A DNA stretch of 64,000 nt from Kofleriaceae bacterium. GTDB taxonomy: Bacteria; Myxococcota_A; Polyangia; Haliangiales; Haliangiaceae. The DNA is taken from the NCBI GenBank assembly GCA_024762925.1, contig JANTGM010000009.1:1-64000 (forward strand), given 5' to 3'. The number at the start of each line of letters is the position of its first letter. Position 1 is the stretch's first letter. A program made the translations under genes and the position numbers. Positions 61,339 to 64,000 of this stretch are shown piece by piece. The notes below the pieces were generated by a model. The model searched no databases. It was given only the letters and a program-made list of their open reading frames with translations, and was not told where the DNA came from.

Positions 61339-61815
61339 TTACGCTTTGGCTATTGTGTTGCCGAGCTTCTTCACAAGAGCAAACTCGTCTTTTGTTGTGG
61401 GTTGAATGCTCAGTCGCATGCCCTTACGGATAACCAGCATGTCAGATAACGCTGGGATTTCCTTCATTTCATTGAGGGATACCATGCGCTTGAACGTTGA
61501 GACGTAGCCCACATCCACCATCATCCACCGCGGATTCTCCGGGTCGCTCTTCGGGTCGAAGTAGTTGCTCTTCTTGTCGAATGCGTAAAAGTCTGGGTAG
61601 GCAGATCTACTAACTTTCCCTATGCCAACCACACCTGGCGGCTTGGCGTTGGAGTGGTAGAAGAGCACGCCATCACCTACCTTCATGTCGTCACGCATGT
61701 AGTTGCGTGCTTGATAATTGCGTACTCCTTCCCAAGGAGTCGTACCGTCTCGTTTTAGATCATCAATCGAGTACGTGTTTGGTTCGGATTTCATCAGCCA
61801 ATATCGCTTTGCCAT
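61339..61815 (-). CDS. EVE domain protein (thymocyte nuclear protein 1-like)
   Basis: 158 aa. YWLMKSEPNTYSIDDL, WEGVRNYQARNYMRDDMKVGDGVLFYHSN and PGVVGIGKVSR span the EVE domain (PUA-like), which in characterised homologues recognises modified cytosines in DNA or RNA. Full length, cytoplasmic. Confidence 0.95.
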   Translation of the reverse strand: MAKRYWLMKSEPNTYSIDDLKRDGTTPWEGVRNYQARNYMRDDMKVGDGVLFYHSNAKPPGVVGIGKVSRSAYPDFYAFDKKSNYFDPKSDPENPRWMMVDVGYVSTFKRMVSLNEMKEIPALSDMLVIRKGMRLSIQPTTKDEFALVKKLGNTIAKA

Positions 61816-61839
61816 GGTCGGGGTAATCTGCCATGCTGA

Positions 61840-62484
61840 ATGCGTTTTGGGGGGAATTGGGTGAGGCTACCGGAGCCGGGCAAAGTCCATATTGGATTCT
61901 CGACACAGAAGGGACTGATCTCGTGGTTTATCCGAACCGCGACGCGCTCTCCCGCATCACACTCATTCCTGCTTTTCTTCAGCGAGCAGTTCGATCAGCA
62001 CATGGTTCTTGAAGTGCAAGGACGAGGTTTTGTGCAAGTGCCATTTGAAGCGTGGAAGAGAACCAACAAGCTCTTGGCGCTCTACGAGATTGAACGCGAG
62101 GACAAGGTCACCGCAGGCGCGATGCAAATGCTAGGGCATCGCCTCGGTGCTCTCTACGACAACTGGAGCCTGATCGGATTCTTGCTCATCTATGTTGTGC
62201 GTATCTGGGATCGCAACGATCTTGACGACAAGAAGAAGCTTGTGTGCTCGGAGATGGTCGCGCTCTTCCTGCGCTGGTGCAGAATCCCACTTCAGACGCA
62301 TATCGATCGGGTTGTGCCGCGAGATCTTTGGCGGCTTGCCGAAACCCATTGCGATAGTTTCAGCCTCGCCTACTCATCACAGCGTGGTGCGCGATGCTTA
62401 AAGCGCGTCAAGAAGATGGGCAGGACATTGGTGACTCCAAAGCAGCACAAAACTGCAACCGGCCCAATCACTCAGGTTGAATAG
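61840..62484 (+). CDS. YiiX/YebB-like permuted NlpC/P60 hydrolase
   Basis: 214 aa. ISWFIRTATRSPASHSFLLF (His) early and KKLVCSEMVALFLRW (Cys) late give the circularly permuted papain-like order of YiiX-type NlpC/P60 superfamily proteins, which include lipid acyltransferase and amide hydrolase relatives. There is a hydrophobic helix at about 105-120 and a basic C-terminus. Cytoplasmic or membrane-associated; substrate unknown. Confidence 0.78.
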   Translation: MRFGGNWVRLPEPGKVHIGFSTQKGLISWFIRTATRSPASHSFLLFFSEQFDQHMVLEVQGRGFVQVPFEAWKRTNKLLALYEIEREDKVTAGAMQMLGHRLGALYDNWSLIGFLLIYVVRIWDRNDLDDKKKLVCSEMVALFLRWCRIPLQTHIDRVVPRDLWRLAETHCDSFSLAYSSQRGARCLKRVKKMGRTLVTPKQHKTATGPITQVE

Positions 62485-62718
62485 CGGCCTCACTCGATCC
62501 TAAGTGTCAACTAGGGAGTGATACGTTGGCTGAAGAAGCCTGGGATCTGTGGGAGACATCGCAAACTGGGGCGGCTACGGGCGTTCAATCCTCATCCCGG
62601 AAAAGACAAGGCTTCTAGGCAGGTGGTGCTCTTGACACCTCCTTGGCTGCGCAATGAAAATTCCATCGCATCCAAGCTCTAGTTATAGAGATGCGCCTAC
62701 TTCCTTGAAGGACACGAA

Positions 62719-62898
62719 ATGAACAAACTTGTTTTCGCTGCCACGATGGCTCTGCCATCCGTTGCTCTCGCTCACCCTGGCCACTCTCATGCCGGCATGA
62801 GCCCCAACCACCACATCGTCGAGGGTCTTGTCGTCCTTGCTATCGCTGCAGGAACCTTCTTTGCTGCTCGCCTCTGGAAGCAGAAGCGCTCTCGCTAA
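62719..62898 (+). CDS. Small His-rich membrane protein upstream of sodN
   Basis: 59 aa: signal (MNKLVFAATMALPSVALA), then AHPGHSHAGMSPNHH (five His), and a C-terminal transmembrane helix (LVVLAIAAGTFFAARLW) with a basic end. AAGGA sits 7 bases before the ATG. Located 26 bases before the nickel SOD gene on the same strand. The His-rich, membrane-bound design suggests nickel (or other metal) handling for SodN, which is inference. Confidence 0.8.
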   Translation: MNKLVFAATMALPSVALAHPGHSHAGMSPNHHIVEGLVVLAIAAGTFFAARLWKQKRSR

Positions 62899-62924
62899 CC
62901 CCTTTGCTACCACAGGAATAGAAC

Positions 62925-63401
62925 ATGCTGAAAAACCTCATCAATCGCGCACACGAAACGCTCGCCGTTCAAGACGCTGAAGCACACTGCGACGGCCCAT
63001 GCGGCATCTACGATCCAGCTTCGGCCCGGATTGCGGCCGAGGCAGTTCGCTCCATGACCAAGAAGATTATGGCAATGGAGCCAGCCGATCACAGTGATTC
63101 GGCTGCGGTTGCTCGATACCACAACACCATGGCTCGCTACGTTGCCATCAAAGAAGAAGAAGCCGAGACCGCCAAGCGGCAGCTTCTGATTCTGTGGACC
63201 GACTACTTCAAGCCGCCACATCTTGAGAAATACCCCGACCTGCACACAATCATCTGGGAAGCCACCAAGCTGTGCTCCGCATGCAAAGTGGAAGTGAGCC
63301 CGACCCACGCCGACGAGCTCATCGCAACCGTCGAGAAGATTCATGGAATCTTCTGGGCCACCAAAGGGCGAGAAGTCGATTGGGTTCTCGCTGGAGGCTG
63401 A
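62925..63401 (+). CDS. sodN: Nickel superoxide dismutase
   Basis: 158 aa including a propeptide of 20. The nickel hook HCDGPCGIYDP starts at His21, which becomes residue 1 after cleavage; Cys22 and Cys26 are the thiolate ligands. The rest is a four-helix bundle (EAVRSMTKKIMAMEP, YFKPPHLEKYPDLHTIIWEATKLCSACKVEVSP) as in Streptomyces SodN. Dismutates superoxide; hexameric in known members. Followed by its protease gene. Confidence 0.97.
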   Translation: MLKNLINRAHETLAVQDAEAHCDGPCGIYDPASARIAAEAVRSMTKKIMAMEPADHSDSAAVARYHNTMARYVAIKEEEAETAKRQLLILWTDYFKPPHLEKYPDLHTIIWEATKLCSACKVEVSPTHADELIATVEKIHGIFWATKGREVDWVLAGG

Positions 63402-63554
63402 TGCGTTCTGAATCCTGCGGCCATACCGCTTGGCGGCAGGATTCAACTCGTCGTCGATGCTGCGATGATCGCGCATCGTTGGCACTTACTCCTGTCTACC
63501 AGATCAGAGTTTTTCTGTTCTTGGGAAACTGCTTTGGGCCAAGCGGGCACTCGT

Positions 63555-63941
63555 ATGAACTGGCGACGGGCCTCTAGCCAAGTTCAGAAGGGTGTCAAGC
63601 TGGCACAGATCGCGGCTACTTGGAGGCATGGGCACCACCAACTATTTCGCGTACGTGGACGAAGCATGCTTCCCACACTGCAGCCAGGCGACTATGTCAT
63701 TGCCGACACTCGAGCCCTTGAGCATGTCGAGTCTGATGCACTTGTCGTCGCAAGAGAGCCGACTGCCAAGACCATCGTCGTCAAACGCGTTCGCTCCAGA
63801 GGGGACTCAACGGTCTACCTCGGCAGCGATAACCCCAATGAAGGGCGCGATAGTCGACACTTTGGCTCGATTCCGATCGACGCTCTGCTCGGTGAAGTTG
63901 TTTTGCATCTAGGCGTCGGGCGCCTGATGTCTGGACGTTAG
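63555..63941 (+). CDS. sodX: SodX: nickel SOD maturation protease (S26 family)
   Basis: 128 aa from ATG 63555. The signal-peptidase S26 core GRSMLPTLQPGDYVIA (Ser37) and TIVVKRV (Lys77) make the Ser-Lys dyad; LGSDNPNEGRDSRHFGSIP is the conserved substrate-cleft strand. It lacks the usual membrane anchor, as expected for SodX, which trims the SodN propeptide in the cytoplasm. It lies 153 bases behind sodN; the interval shows no other gene. Confidence 0.9.
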   Translation: MNWRRASSQVQKGVKLAQIAATWRHGHHQLFRVRGRSMLPTLQPGDYVIADTRALEHVESDALVVAREPTAKTIVVKRVRSRGDSTVYLGSDNPNEGRDSRHFGSIPIDALLGEVVLHLGVGRLMSGR

Positions 63942-64000
63942 CCCTCTACCGGGCCGCACAAGCAGAGCTTGACAAGGCTCGGAGTCAGACCTTCGCGACA
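63942..64000. other. Window edge, no feature
   Basis: 59 bases after the SodX stop; no gene, terminator or repeat recognised. Confidence 0.5.

Overview
The window (about 57 percent G+C by eye) looks like chromosomal DNA of a Gram-negative, predatory- or saprophyte-type deltaproteobacterium in the broad sense (Myxococcota or a relative). The evidence is Ser/Thr protein kinases with DUF4388-type tails, many lipoproteins with D/G/P-rich linkers, hybrid histidine kinases, a 3220-residue EGF/RCC1/subtilase lipoprotein, HDOD and PilZ-era style orphan regulators, and frequent GTG/TTG starts. The exact order cannot be fixed from sequence alone. I see no rRNA, tRNA, CRISPR array or prophage.

Layout. 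1-6.6 kb: a minus-strand cell-envelope operon (mltA, two paralogous coiled-coil lipoproteins, a Ser/Thr kinase, an SDR) facing a patatin. 6.7-14.7 kb: an unknown lipoprotein, a pseudokinase-kinase tandem receptor, TerB-like, YggS, a His-rich lipoprotein and cardiolipin synthase. 14.7-16.65 kb: a TetR-desaturase pair bracketed by two inverted copies of a MITE with TA target sites. 16.6-19.5 kb: lipoproteins, DUF924 and an NlpC/P60-like lipoprotein. 19.6-29.3 kb: the giant mosaic lipoprotein. 29.3-33.9 kb: small metabolic and redox genes, ending with a beta-barrel gene split by an in-frame TGA that is followed by a SECIS-like hairpin. 33.9-40.4 kb: two hybrid histidine kinases separated by a 9-bp-unit repeat array and decayed transposase-like DNA, a broken transglutaminase, and an M28 peptidase.

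40.9-45.1 kb is a sulfur (sulfide/persulfide) island: a DUF442 phosphatase-like protein, a TSUP exporter, a divergent sigma-54 activator, a persulfide-dioxygenase-like MBL hydrolase and two YeeE/YedE half-transporters. Candidate sigma-54 promoters lie in front of both structural operons. 45.3-64 kb is mostly housekeeping: HDOD, manA, a PafA-like phosphatase, pyrD, a hybrid kinase, a nucleotidyltransferase, an AGCS symporter, an RlmI-like methyltransferase, class II DAHP synthase, PHP, a large conserved unknown, EVE, a YiiX-like hydrolase, and at the end a nickel superoxide dismutase with its maturation protease.

The most unusual items are: (1) the UGA plus SECIS-like hairpin in the outer-membrane barrel gene at 33159-33905; (2) the giant lipoprotein with two complete seven-blade RCC1 propellers, about 30 EGF modules, a subtilase and a slippage-prone minisatellite; (3) the MITE pair that supplies the stop codons of two neighbouring genes; (4) the sigma-54-controlled sulfur island; and (5) the pseudokinase-kinase fusion.
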